This document shows positions 18,437-25,893 of a stretch of 35,318 nt of DNA, piece after piece; position 1 is the stretch's first letter; each line of letters starts with the position of its first letter. The translations under genes were made by a program, and so were the position numbers. Under the pieces are notes generated by a model. That model was not told where the DNA came from. It worked only from the letters and a program-made list of their open reading frames with translations, and made no database searches. The stretch comes from Pseudomonadota bacterium (GTDB taxonomy: Bacteria > Pseudomonadota > Alphaproteobacteria > Sphingomonadales > SMXR01): contig JADFJJ010000017.1 of NCBI GenBank assembly GCA_022566215.1, forward strand, positions 1-35,318. Direction: 5' to 3'.

Positions 18437-20509
18437 TTATTGGTTTAATTCCGCCTGAATGGCCTCAAAACCAGCTTCATAAAAATTACTTACAATTTTT
18501 TCAAGCTCTTCTGAGCTGATGCCATCAGCTTCAAAAGTGGAAGACCATTCCACTGTGGCGCCATCACCGTTCTCTATGACTTCAATCGTGGCAGAGTAAT
18601 TTTTCATCGGAAACGGAGAAGATATTACCGTGTAGGAGTAACTCATATCCCCCATCGCATCGAGGGTTTCAAATAACTCGCCGCCATTATCAACTAGCGT
18701 TACGGTTCTTACCGCATCCAGGCCGGCGCCCTCTGCAACTGTTGAGGAAATGGCCGGATGCCAGTTGATATCTCCAAAATCCCCTATCATAGCCCACACA
18801 TCCGCTGCACTTGCGTCAAATTTGACCGCAAGTTTAATGCTGATTTTTTCAACTTTTGCGGCCTCTCTCAGGCTTTGGTCACGGATCGCGCGGAACTCGG
18901 TGCCGATGTTCCAGTTGGGCCAGAGATCGCCGTTGGCCACCGCCTCGCCCACCGCATAGTATAATTTGACATCCTCAACCCCGCCCGAAAGATCCCAGTC
19001 GGGATCATATTCATCCGACGGCTTGTGATAGCGGTTGGCGACATAATCATCGGCCTGGGCCTGGCCGTAGTCCGAGCCGAATTCAACATGATCTATACCG
19101 CCGCCGGGGTAGATCATGGGAACCCCCTTCTTGGCCAGATTGAAATGGTCGGAACGGTAATAATAGCCCTTTTCCACGTCCGGGTCCGGAGCCAGCACCC
19201 GCCCCTGGGCTGCCGCCGCCCTCTCAAGATAGGCATCCATTTCCGACAGGCCGAACCCGGTAACAACGATATCCCTGGTCCTGCCAATCAGATTGAGGCC
19301 GTCCATGTTGAGCCCGGCAATGGTTTTGTTCAAGGGAAAGAGGGGGTTTTCACCGTAGTGTTCCGACCCCAGCAGGCCCTGCTCCTCGGCGGTCGTGGCC
19401 AGGAAAACCATGGTCCGTTTGGGCGCGGTCTCCAGCGAGCCGAAGGCCTCGGCCAGCTCCAAAAGCGCCGCGATGCCAGAGGCGTTGTCGAGCGCACCAT
19501 TATAGATATTATCACCGCTGTCATCGGCCTCACCTACCCCCAGGTGATCCCAGTGGGCCATGTAGAGAAAATACTCATCCGGCTTTTCAGACCCTGGGAC
19601 AATCCCGACCACGTTCCTGGAACGCGAATGGTTAATCTCATTGGTAAAGGATAGCGAGGCCGCCACGCCCATGGCAACCGGCTTGAACCCTTTATTGGAA
19701 GCTGCTTCGGTCAGCTCCGCCAGATCAAGGCCGGCGGCAGTGAAAATTGCTTCCGCGGCCTCGCCGGTAATCCACCCTTCGATCTTCGAGCGGGACATAT
19801 TGCCATCCGCCGATTCCAGATAAAACTGTTGGCCGGTCCAGCCGCCCCGGACCACCGCCCAGGGGTACCCGGCCGGGCCGGTTTCATGGATGACGATGGC
19901 CGCATCCGCGCCCTGGCGCATGGCTTCTTCATATTTGTAGGTCCAGCGCCCGTAATAGGTCATGGCATAGCCGGTAAACAGGCTTTGGTCGTGGGTGGCG
20001 TAGCCGGGATCATTGACCAGGATAACAGCGGTCTTGCCGGTCATGTCGATCCCTTGATAATCGTTCCAGCCATACTCCGGGGCGACGATGCCATAGCCGA
20101 CGAAAATCATTTCGCTCATCACGACATCGATTTGATCCACCACCCGGCGGGTGCCGGCGACATAGTCATCGGCATATCTCAGGTTAATGCTGGTATCCGG
20201 GCCGGTGATGACCAGCTGCTGGTCCGCGCTGGCGGTGATGTCGACCAGCGGCACCTCCTGGAAATAACTCTCGCCATTGCCCGGCCGGAGGCCGTAGGCA
20301 TTGAAGTGTTCGGCAATATAAGCGACGGTTTTTTCCTCACCGGGAGAGGACGGCGCGCGGCCTTCGAATTCATCGGAGGAAAGCGTTTCGATATGGTTTG
20401 CAAGGTCGGCAGCATTGATCGTGTCGGCGCCGCTGACAACCTCCGGCGGCGCCTCGCACGCGGCCAGCCCAAGCGCCACAAGAGCGGCCAGCCCAATCAG
20501 TTTTTTCAT
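18437..20509 (-). CDS. M28 family metallopeptidase (lipoprotein) fused to C-terminal SRPBCC-like domain
   Basis: Lipobox LGLAAC; M28 motifs AHWDHLG, GALDNASGIAALLELAEAF, TTAEEQGLLGSEHY; C-terminal KFDASAADVWAMIGDFGDINWHPAISS...GGELFETLDAMGDMSYSYTVISSPFPMKNYSATIEV. Confidence 0.85.
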   Translation of the reverse strand: MKKLIGLAALVALGLAACEAPPEVVSGADTINAADLANHIETLSSDEFEGRAPSSPGEEKTVAYIAEHFNAYGLRPGNGESYFQEVPLVDITASADQQLVITGPDTSINLRYADDYVAGTRRVVDQIDVVMSEMIFVGYGIVAPEYGWNDYQGIDMTGKTAVILVNDPGYATHDQSLFTGYAMTYYGRWTYKYEEAMRQGADAAIVIHETGPAGYPWAVVRGGWTGQQFYLESADGNMSRSKIEGWITGEAAEAIFTAAGLDLAELTEAASNKGFKPVAMGVAASLSFTNEINHSRSRNVVGIVPGSEKPDEYFLYMAHWDHLGVGEADDSGDNIYNGALDNASGIAALLELAEAFGSLETAPKRTMVFLATTAEEQGLLGSEHYGENPLFPLNKTIAGLNMDGLNLIGRTRDIVVTGFGLSEMDAYLERAAAAQGRVLAPDPDVEKGYYYRSDHFNLAKKGVPMIYPGGGIDHVEFGSDYGQAQADDYVANRYHKPSDEYDPDWDLSGGVEDVKLYYAVGEAVANGDLWPNWNIGTEFRAIRDQSLREAAKVEKISIKLAVKFDASAADVWAMIGDFGDINWHPAISSTVAEGAGLDAVRTVTLVDNGGELFETLDAMGDMSYSYTVISSPFPMKNYSATIEVIENGDGATVEWSSTFEADGISSEELEKIVSNFYEAGFEAIQAELNQ

Positions 20510-20856
20510 GTTGGTTTCTCCTTACTTTTATTTGCTTTGCGCCCCGGCATAATTTTCAGCCGCGCACCACACCCGTAAAATATTTCCTGCCTTCAGGCGG
20601 CGATAAAAAGCGCGGCTATGATGGCTAAAAAACGTGAACAGAACTTCATAAAGAATACCTTTTATGAATGTGGTTAAAATCCGCTTTCAACAGCGCTGCT
20701 GAGATTTCCATCAATGTCCTGGAAGGTCAAGCCTTTCTTGGCCGTCTTTCCGGGATTTTCCCAAGGCCGGAAGATAGAAAGAAATTTCTGCAATGAGTGG
20801 CCTTTTGGTATTATACTCAGGTGCAGCTATCCATTGGGGAAATTTTGGGACATTTT

Positions 20857-21210
20857 ATGTTTAAGCTTGATGAAGACATTGCTCCACCGCCAATGCAAAG
20901 AGGGGAAAGTTTCAATGTCCTGACCTCCCCTTATTGGATTGGCGTTTTTATCCTGGTGGCGATGCCTTTTTTTGTGGTCTTTTTCTTTATCGGATCTTTT
21001 TTCGAACTTCAGGGGATCAGCCACGAACAGCGCTATGCTGTTTATGCCCTGTTGGCCGGGATTTGCTCTGATATATTCCTTCGCCGCTGGCTTTATGTCG
21101 CCCTGGCGATCGTCCGGAACCCCAGAATACCCATGATACTGATTTGGATCATTGGCTGTCTCGCCGTCCTGGCCTTCCAGCCGATCAAGAATTTCAGCGT
21201 CTGGTTCTAA
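20857..21210 (+). CDS. hypothetical membrane protein
   Basis: MFKLDEDIAPPPMQRGESFNVLTSPYWIGVFILVAMPFFVVFFFIG...; three hydrophobic segments. Confidence 0.5.
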   Translation: MFKLDEDIAPPPMQRGESFNVLTSPYWIGVFILVAMPFFVVFFFIGSFFELQGISHEQRYAVYALLAGICSDIFLRRWLYVALAIVRNPRIPMILIWIIGCLAVLAFQPIKNFSVWF

Positions 21211-21262
21211 CCATTCCTGTTGATTGGGTTGAATTTGAATGAACAGCTGGGGAGAGATTGCA

Positions 21263-21712
21263 ATGCCGATCATCAAACAAACCATCTGGGTCAGCGTTAG
21301 CGACGGGGCTGGTTACCGGGTATTTTCCCGCCAAAAGCCCGGCGGGCCGTTGAAACAGCTGACCAAATGGACCTCTGATGAAGCCAGGAAGAGAACCGAA
21401 GAACTGGGCACGGAACGCCCGGGCCGCAGCCAGGCAGCCCCGGGACAAGCCCGCCATGCTTTCGCCAACAAGGCCGACTGGCACGATCAGGCGGAAAAGC
21501 AAACCGCCAGAAAACTGGCTCACTTTTTGAACAGAAAATACCTGGCGAAAAAATTTGACCGGCTGGTTTTGATCGCGCCGCCAAAAACGCTTGGGGAGAT
21601 GCGCCCGGTCCTGAAATTCAGGCGGGAAAAAGATGTGGTGCAGGAATACACTAAGGACCTTGTCAACCTGAGCATCCATCAATTGCAAGCTTACCTGGAA
21701 AAGAATTTGTAG
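21263..21712 (+). CDS. host attachment protein family (Host_attach, related to baeRF/eRF1-like folds)
   Basis: WVSVSDGAGYRVF, ERPGRSQAAPGQARHAFANKADWHDQAEKQTARKLAHFLNR, FDRLVLIAPPKTLGEMRPVL. Confidence 0.82.
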   Translation: MPIIKQTIWVSVSDGAGYRVFSRQKPGGPLKQLTKWTSDEARKRTEELGTERPGRSQAAPGQARHAFANKADWHDQAEKQTARKLAHFLNRKYLAKKFDRLVLIAPPKTLGEMRPVLKFRREKDVVQEYTKDLVNLSIHQLQAYLEKNL

Positions 21713-21724
21713 GGAGCCGCACCC

Positions 21725-22279
21725 GTGTCATCCTTGTTCACAATTCCCAATATTTTAGGGTTTTTCCGCATTATTTCCGCCCCGCTTGTCGCCCTGCTGG
21801 TTTTAGAGGGAAATTATCAGGCGGCTTTCTGGCTGTTTGTGGTGGCGGGATTGTCCGACGCGATCGACGGGCCGATTGCCAGAAGAATGAAAATCGCCAA
21901 CCGGTTCGGGCTGTTTCTCGACCCGATCGCCGACAAATTGCTGGTCAATGCCGCCTATCTCTCGGTTGCTTTTGCCGGCCTGCTTCCGCTTTGGGTGGCC
22001 CTGCTGGTGTTTTCCCGGGATGCCCTGATCGCCGCCTGTTTTGCGGTTTCAACCCTGACCGCACGGGAGGTGGTGGTGGACCCGGTGCGGCTTAGCAAAG
22101 CCAACACCGGCCTGCAGATCCTGCTGGTGGCGCTGGTTTTGGGCGGAGTTGCTTTTGATCTCCCGCTGGCGAATGTCATCGGGGTTCTTTCAGCGGTTGT
22201 AGCGGTGACCACCACCTTGAGCGGCTTGATTTATTTTGCCCGCTGGCTCGATTCATTCTCAAAAGGCCGGCTCAAATAA
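21725..22279 (+). CDS. CDP-alcohol phosphatidyltransferase family protein (PgsA/cardiolipin synthase-like), GTG start
   Basis: IPNILGFFRIISAPLVALLVLEG, LSDAIDGPIARRMKIANRFGLFLDPIADKLLVN (close to DGxxAR...GxxxDxxxD). Confidence 0.85.
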   Translation: MSSLFTIPNILGFFRIISAPLVALLVLEGNYQAAFWLFVVAGLSDAIDGPIARRMKIANRFGLFLDPIADKLLVNAAYLSVAFAGLLPLWVALLVFSRDALIAACFAVSTLTAREVVVDPVRLSKANTGLQILLVALVLGGVAFDLPLANVIGVLSAVVAVTTTLSGLIYFARWLDSFSKGRLK

Positions 22280-22283
22280 GAAA

Positions 22284-22345
22284 CCCACGGTCCTCGTCGC
22301 TTCGCATCAGGCGAACCTGGTAAGAAACTCCGAAGAGCCGTGGGC
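22284..22345. other. nested inverted-repeat element, candidate structured RNA, orientation unresolved
   Basis: 7-bp closing stem CCCACGG/CCGTGGG around AUCAGG-CGAA-CCUGGU (or alternative UUCGC-AUCAG-GCGAA) and CUC-CGAA-GAG; minus strand gives UUCG tetraloops and TTTCTTATTT after the closing stem. Confidence 0.35.
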
Positions 22346-22511
22346 TCTACATGATGGATCATCGTCCTTTCAATTCTTTTTTCCCGCATCTGACACCCGC
22401 AGGTGCCATCTTTCGAAAAGAAGTCTTGAATCTCCTCCTCATCATGCAATTAAACGCTAACATAAATTTTTGTAATTATCTACGCCCAAAAAGCCCTAAA
22501 ATGTAATTTTC

Positions 22512-22553
22512 TGGGGATAGAATTGCAAAAAGTTGTGGATAAACCTGTGGAAA
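22512..22553. promoter_or_regulatory. cluster of DnaA-box-like 9-mers in AT-rich intergenic DNA
   Basis: TGTGGATAA (22534-22542), exact complement of TTATCCACA; flanking TGGGGATAG (22512-22520) and TGTGGAAAC (22546-22554), 7/9 each. Confidence 0.35.
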
Positions 22554-22581
22554 CCGGCCAATTGTGAAAAACTACTTTCAA

Positions 22582-22610
22582 AAAAGAGGCCCGATGGCTC
22601 CTTTTATTTT
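22582..22610. terminator. probable bidirectional intrinsic terminator
   Basis: AAAAGAGGCCCGATGGCTCCTTTT followed by ATTTTT; opposite strand has a T6 run. Lies between convergent genes. Confidence 0.5.
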
Positions 22611-22632
22611 TAAATTTGCATGTTTCTGGAAT

Positions 22633-23250
22633 TTATGATCCAGGCTCCTTGGGGGTGAATTCCGCCACCTGGCGCTGGCCGGTCTTCGGATCGGTCTTGG
22701 TGAAGCGGAACGACTTGCCCTTGAACGGATTGTTGATCAAATCCGCGAATATCAAATCCATTAATTTGTTCTGGGCATTGGCGAACGGTGAAATAACTTC
22801 GATCAGCCACAGATTTTCACCGTTTTTCCATTCGCCGGGCTGGAGCGGACTGCCGCCGGCCAGAAGCCGCTTGTCGGTCTCTTCATTGACAAAAGCCCAG
22901 AAGGCCACCCCAACCGGCTTTTTGCCGGAGCGGAAGACCCGGTATTGGCTGTTGGCGATGGCCGGGGCGACAACCCGGTCGAGATCGCCAATGGAGATCT
23001 GACGGTGGCCCCTGGATTGGCTCATCAACCAGACAATCTCCCCCAGCATGTGGGAAACCGTCGGGCGGAATTTCGCGTCCGCACCGGCGTCTTTCAGTTC
23101 CTCGACATCACCGATGTCGGCTTCCGTGGTCTTGGCTGCAGCCTTCTCGGGAGCCAGCTTTTTTGTGGCGCTTTTTTTTGCCGCCGGTTTTTTTGCCGCC
23201 GGTTTTTTTGCCGCAGATTCTTTTGCCGCAGGTTTTTTCTTTTCCGCCAT
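22633..23250 (-). CDS. HlyC-family toxin-activating lysine acyltransferase homologue with histone H1-like N-terminal tail
   Basis: MLGEIVWLMSQSRGHRQISIGDLDRVVAPAIANSQYRVFRSGKKPVGVAFWAFVNEETDKRLL...GENLWLIEVISPFAN matches HlyC layout (LGHVSWLWASSPLHRNW ... WFIDWIAPFGDN). Confidence 0.8.
   Translation of the reverse strand: MAEKKKPAAKESAAKKPAAKKPAAKKSATKKLAPEKAAAKTTEADIGDVEELKDAGADAKFRPTVSHMLGEIVWLMSQSRGHRQISIGDLDRVVAPAIANSQYRVFRSGKKPVGVAFWAFVNEETDKRLLAGGSPLQPGEWKNGENLWLIEVISPFANAQNKLMDLIFADLINNPFKGKSFRFTKTDPKTGQRQVAEFTPKEPGS
23165..23239 (-). repeat. 15-bp tandem repeat encoding (K)KPAA units
   Basis: gccgccggttttttt x2 (23180-23194, 23195-23209), then gccgcagattctttt and gccgcaggttttttc; degenerate unit at 23165-23179. 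Confidence 0.8.
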
Positions 23251-23341
23251 CTCCAGTCCCTTCCTTGCTAATGACCGGTTATTTCAAGCCAGACCCTACC
23301 GCTAACAATTTAGAGGTTCCAGCCCTTTATTCAAATCAGTT

Positions 23342-23956
23342 TCAGTTTTTTAAATTCTGGAGGCGAAGATAATAGTTGTAGTTCATCAGGAACACCGAGG
23401 TGCTGACCAGGAATAAAGCCGGGATAAAAATCCCCCTGAGCAGGTCCGGCGGGGTCTGCTCAAATTCAATATAAGATGTGAAAAGAAAAATCATGATAAA
23501 CAGGGGAACCACCAGGATCAGCGTAACGGCCACTGTCGGGATTAAAAAGATAAAAAATTTGGCTGCGATATTTCGCGTTCCGCCAATGTATTTTTTAATC
23601 AGACGCATCCGCTCCAGGGTTTCGGGAAACTCTTCTTCCTCATCATCCCGGCGGAAAATGATTTGCCAGAGATTATAAGCAATGCTGGCCGCCGCCATGA
23701 TCGCCTGAAAGCCAAGGCCGAAGAATATCAGCACGATCAGGGTAAACTCGAATTCTTCCGACAACCCGCCGCCGGAAATCAGGCTGACCAGCACCAGGAA
23801 GATGCTGAACAGGGAAACAAAAATGGCGAAAACCCCGGCAAAGCCAAGGACCGCATAAAAAACAATCACATAGCGGCGGGTGAAAAAGAAAAAAGCGTTC
23901 ATTGCGCCGAGAAAATCGGCTTTCTGTTCAAATTCTTTGCCTGGCGTCGCCATCAC
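23342..23956 (-). CDS. hypothetical multi-pass membrane protein
   Basis: Several long hydrophobic segments (YVIVFYAVLGFAGVFAIFVSLFSIFLVLVSLI; FFIFLIPTVAVTLILVVPLFIMIFLF). Confidence 0.6.
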   Translation of the reverse strand: MMATPGKEFEQKADFLGAMNAFFFFTRRYVIVFYAVLGFAGVFAIFVSLFSIFLVLVSLISGGGLSEEFEFTLIVLIFFGLGFQAIMAAASIAYNLWQIIFRRDDEEEEFPETLERMRLIKKYIGGTRNIAAKFFIFLIPTVAVTLILVVPLFIMIFLFTSYIEFEQTPPDLLRGIFIPALFLVSTSVFLMNYNYYLRLQNLKN

Positions 23957-24181
23957 CCCTCACACTTCCGCGAAAACTTTATCGCAACTGTATCAAAAAC
24001 AACCCAAAGACACAAATCGAACTTGATTTTTTGGACCAGGCTGTTTTCCTACATGATTTACCTGATACTTTTGCAGTCCATTTAGGGACCCGGCGCTTTT
24101 CAATAGCAGCCAATACCCAACGCAATTAAATTGCTTTAAGTTGTTGATTTATTTTAATAATTTTCGTTTATTTTTTCCTTC

Positions 24182-24195
24182 TTGATCAAGATCAA
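24182..24195. promoter_or_regulatory. putative FNR/FixK/Anr-type binding site upstream of fdhD leader
   Basis: TTGATCAAGATCAA: perfect TTGAT-N4-ATCAA and exact reverse complement of the site at 4904-4917. Confidence 0.65.
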
Positions 24196-24220
24196 GGACA
24201 ATCCATCAAAAGCTAATTAG

Positions 24221-24330
24221 ACTCCGCCTGGTTTCAGCAGGTGAGGTACCCGAGGGCCAGATAGGGGAGAAAAGAGCAAGCCGAAGATGGCCGAGACCAA
24301 ATGGCCTGAAAAACGCATCAAAATCACCTG
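24221..24330 (+). ncRNA. structured fdhD leader, candidate Moco-type riboswitch aptamer
   Basis: ACUCCGCCUGGUUUCAGCAGGUGAGGUACCCGAGGGCCAGAUAGGGGAGAAAAGAGCAAGCCGAAGAUGGCCGAGACC; GGCCA/UGGCC pairing; CAGGUG (24238-24243) complementary to CACCUG (24325-24330). Moco identity is suggested by fdhD context and partial recollection of the motif, not a model hit. Confidence 0.5.
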
Positions 24331-24358
24331 AGCCCCCTCTGATTCAGATTTTGATGCG
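24314..24358 (+). promoter_or_regulatory. 12-bp perfect inverted repeat in leader expression platform
   Basis: CGCATCAAAATC (24314-24325) / GATTTTGATGCG (24347-24358). Confidence 0.7.
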
Positions 24359-24403
24359 GGAAGGCTTTCCCGCAATTGCGGGAGAGCCTTCCTTCCTTCT
24401 TCA
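24359..24403 (+). terminator. intrinsic terminator-like hairpin between leader and fdhD start
   Basis: GGAAGGCTTTCCCGC-AATT-GCGGGAGAGCCTTCC (near-perfect 15-bp stem) then TTCCTTCTTC. Confidence 0.6.
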
Positions 24404-24462
24404 AGCTAAATAAAAACCCAAGCGTTCTTTCCAAGACAAAGGATTTGAAATACGCTTGGACC

Positions 24463-25269
24463 ATGCCAACGATCAAATCCAAGACCACCCTGCCCCACAG
24501 CGAAATCAAACCCGTCGGGGTATCGAAGGGTGAGCGTTCGTTCGCCGCGGAAACACCCATCGCGCTGATCTATAACGGCGTCTCCCACGTGGTGATGATG
24601 GTCAGCCCGGCTGATCTGGAGGACTTTGTCACCGGCTTCAGTTTATCGGAGGAAATTGTCGCCTCCCCCTCCGACATCACATCGCTCGAAATCAGCGAGG
24701 CCGAGGTTGGCTTGATCGCCCGGATTGAAATCCCCCAAGCAAAGTTTGAAGCGCTGATCCGGCGCGGCCGCAACCTGGTCGGGCAAAGCGGCTGCGGGCT
24801 GTGCGGGGTGGCCGAACTGAAGGACGCGGTCCGGTCGTACCCGCCCATCCGTCACAAACCAAAGGCCGGTAAAAAAGCCTTATTCCAGGCGCTAAGCCAG
24901 CTTGAAGGGCGCCAGCCGCTGAACCGGGCCACCGGCGCGGTCCACGGCGCCGCGTTTGTTGATGCGAAAGGGAACATCCGGGCGCTTTATGAAGACGTCG
25001 ACCGCCACAACGCCTTCGACAAGCTGATCGGGCATATGGCGCGGGAGAATATAGATGTCACCAAAGGTTTTGTTCTGCTGACCAGCCGCTGCTCGTTCGA
25101 GCTGGTGCAAAAGGCGCTCTCCATCGGCGTACCGATGCTGGTGACGGTCTCGGCGCCGACCGATCTGGCGATCAAACTGGCCCGGGATCACCGCCTGACC
25201 CTTATTGCCCTGGCCCGTCCCGATTCAATGCTGGCCGTGAATGACCCGTTTGATCTTTTTGCGGAGTAA
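24463..25269 (+). CDS. fdhD: formate dehydrogenase accessory sulfurtransferase FdhD (ORF also open from 24376)
   Basis: Conserved GQSGCGLCGVAEL; RATGAVHGAAFVD; EDVDRHNAFDKLIG; TSRCSFELVQKAL; ARPDSMLAVND. Confidence 0.94.
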   Translation: MPTIKSKTTLPHSEIKPVGVSKGERSFAAETPIALIYNGVSHVVMMVSPADLEDFVTGFSLSEEIVASPSDITSLEISEAEVGLIARIEIPQAKFEALIRRGRNLVGQSGCGLCGVAELKDAVRSYPPIRHKPKAGKKALFQALSQLEGRQPLNRATGAVHGAAFVDAKGNIRALYEDVDRHNAFDKLIGHMARENIDVTKGFVLLTSRCSFELVQKALSIGVPMLVTVSAPTDLAIKLARDHRLTLIALARPDSMLAVNDPFDLFAE

Positions 25270-25273
25270 AAAA

Positions 25274-25309
25274 AGGGCCCGGGAAAATCCCGGACCCCCT
25301 GTTTTTTTT
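25274..25309. terminator. bidirectional intrinsic terminator after fdhD
   Basis: GGGCCCGGGAAAATCCCGGACCCCCTGTTTTTTT with upstream A-run. Confidence 0.75.
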
Positions 25310-25322
25310 ACAAATGGAACCG

Positions 25323-25862
25323 CTATTTGCCGCCACCAAACGCCTCATCAATCGGGGTGTTGGCCTGATGATTGACGTAATTGGAAAGCGTTTTCATGGT
25401 CACACCGACCAGAAGTTCCAGGTAATTGGCGGTGGTGTAGCCCCCGGCATAAAAAGCTTCCAGAAGCGCCGCTTCCGGCCAGCCGCGGGTCTCGACAATG
25501 CTGCGGGTCAGCTTTACCAAAATTTCCAGCCTGGGATCATCAAAGGTTCCGCCGGTGCTGGCGGCCTTGATGACATCGGCGGGAACTTTTTTCATTCCGG
25601 CGATAGTGGAATGAGCCGCCAGGCAATAGTCACAGCCGTTGACCTGGCTGACCGCAAGCAGAACCGCCTGTTTTTCAGTATCCGAAAAGCTGGTCTTCTC
25701 GAAAATCGCGTTTAAGGAAGTGTAGGCTTCGACCGCCGCCGGGGCATCGGCCAACAGGCGGATCAGGTTGGGCAAAAAGCCCCAGTTTTTTTGAACCGCG
25801 CCCAGGATCGGTTTCGACCCTTCGGGGGCGGTTTCAGAGCTATGCAGTGGGAATGTCGTCAT
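25323..25862 (-). CDS. carboxymuconolactone decarboxylase family protein (AhpD-like)
   Basis: LLAVSQVNGCDYCLAAHSTIAGMKK: CxxC...H AhpD-type motif. Confidence 0.9.
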   Translation of the reverse strand: MTTFPLHSSETAPEGSKPILGAVQKNWGFLPNLIRLLADAPAAVEAYTSLNAIFEKTSFSDTEKQAVLLAVSQVNGCDYCLAAHSTIAGMKKVPADVIKAASTGGTFDDPRLEILVKLTRSIVETRGWPEAALLEAFYAGGYTTANYLELLVGVTMKTLSNYVNHQANTPIDEAFGGGK

Positions 25863-25893
25863 GGTTTATCTCCTTGTGTTTTAGGTTAGAATT

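Noticed and set aside
21263-21712. Phage or defence gene, from the name host attachment protein
   Set aside because: The family name is historical; no phage genes lie nearby, and the family is better related to eRF1-like folds.
22284-22345. tRNA-like or 6S RNA gene
   Set aside because: A 7-bp closing stem and internal hairpins suggest a cloverleaf, but there is no T-loop consensus or anticodon arm and the length is ~61 nt; the 6S architecture and usual neighbours are not seen.
22231-22449. 72-aa minus-strand ORF MHDEEEIQDFFSK...
   Set aside because: Overlaps the hairpin-rich region and the end of the PgsA-like gene; composition reads like non-coding DNA.
23165-23239. CRISPR array
   Set aside because: Contiguous 15-bp in-frame coding repeats without spacers; they encode a PAAKK tail.
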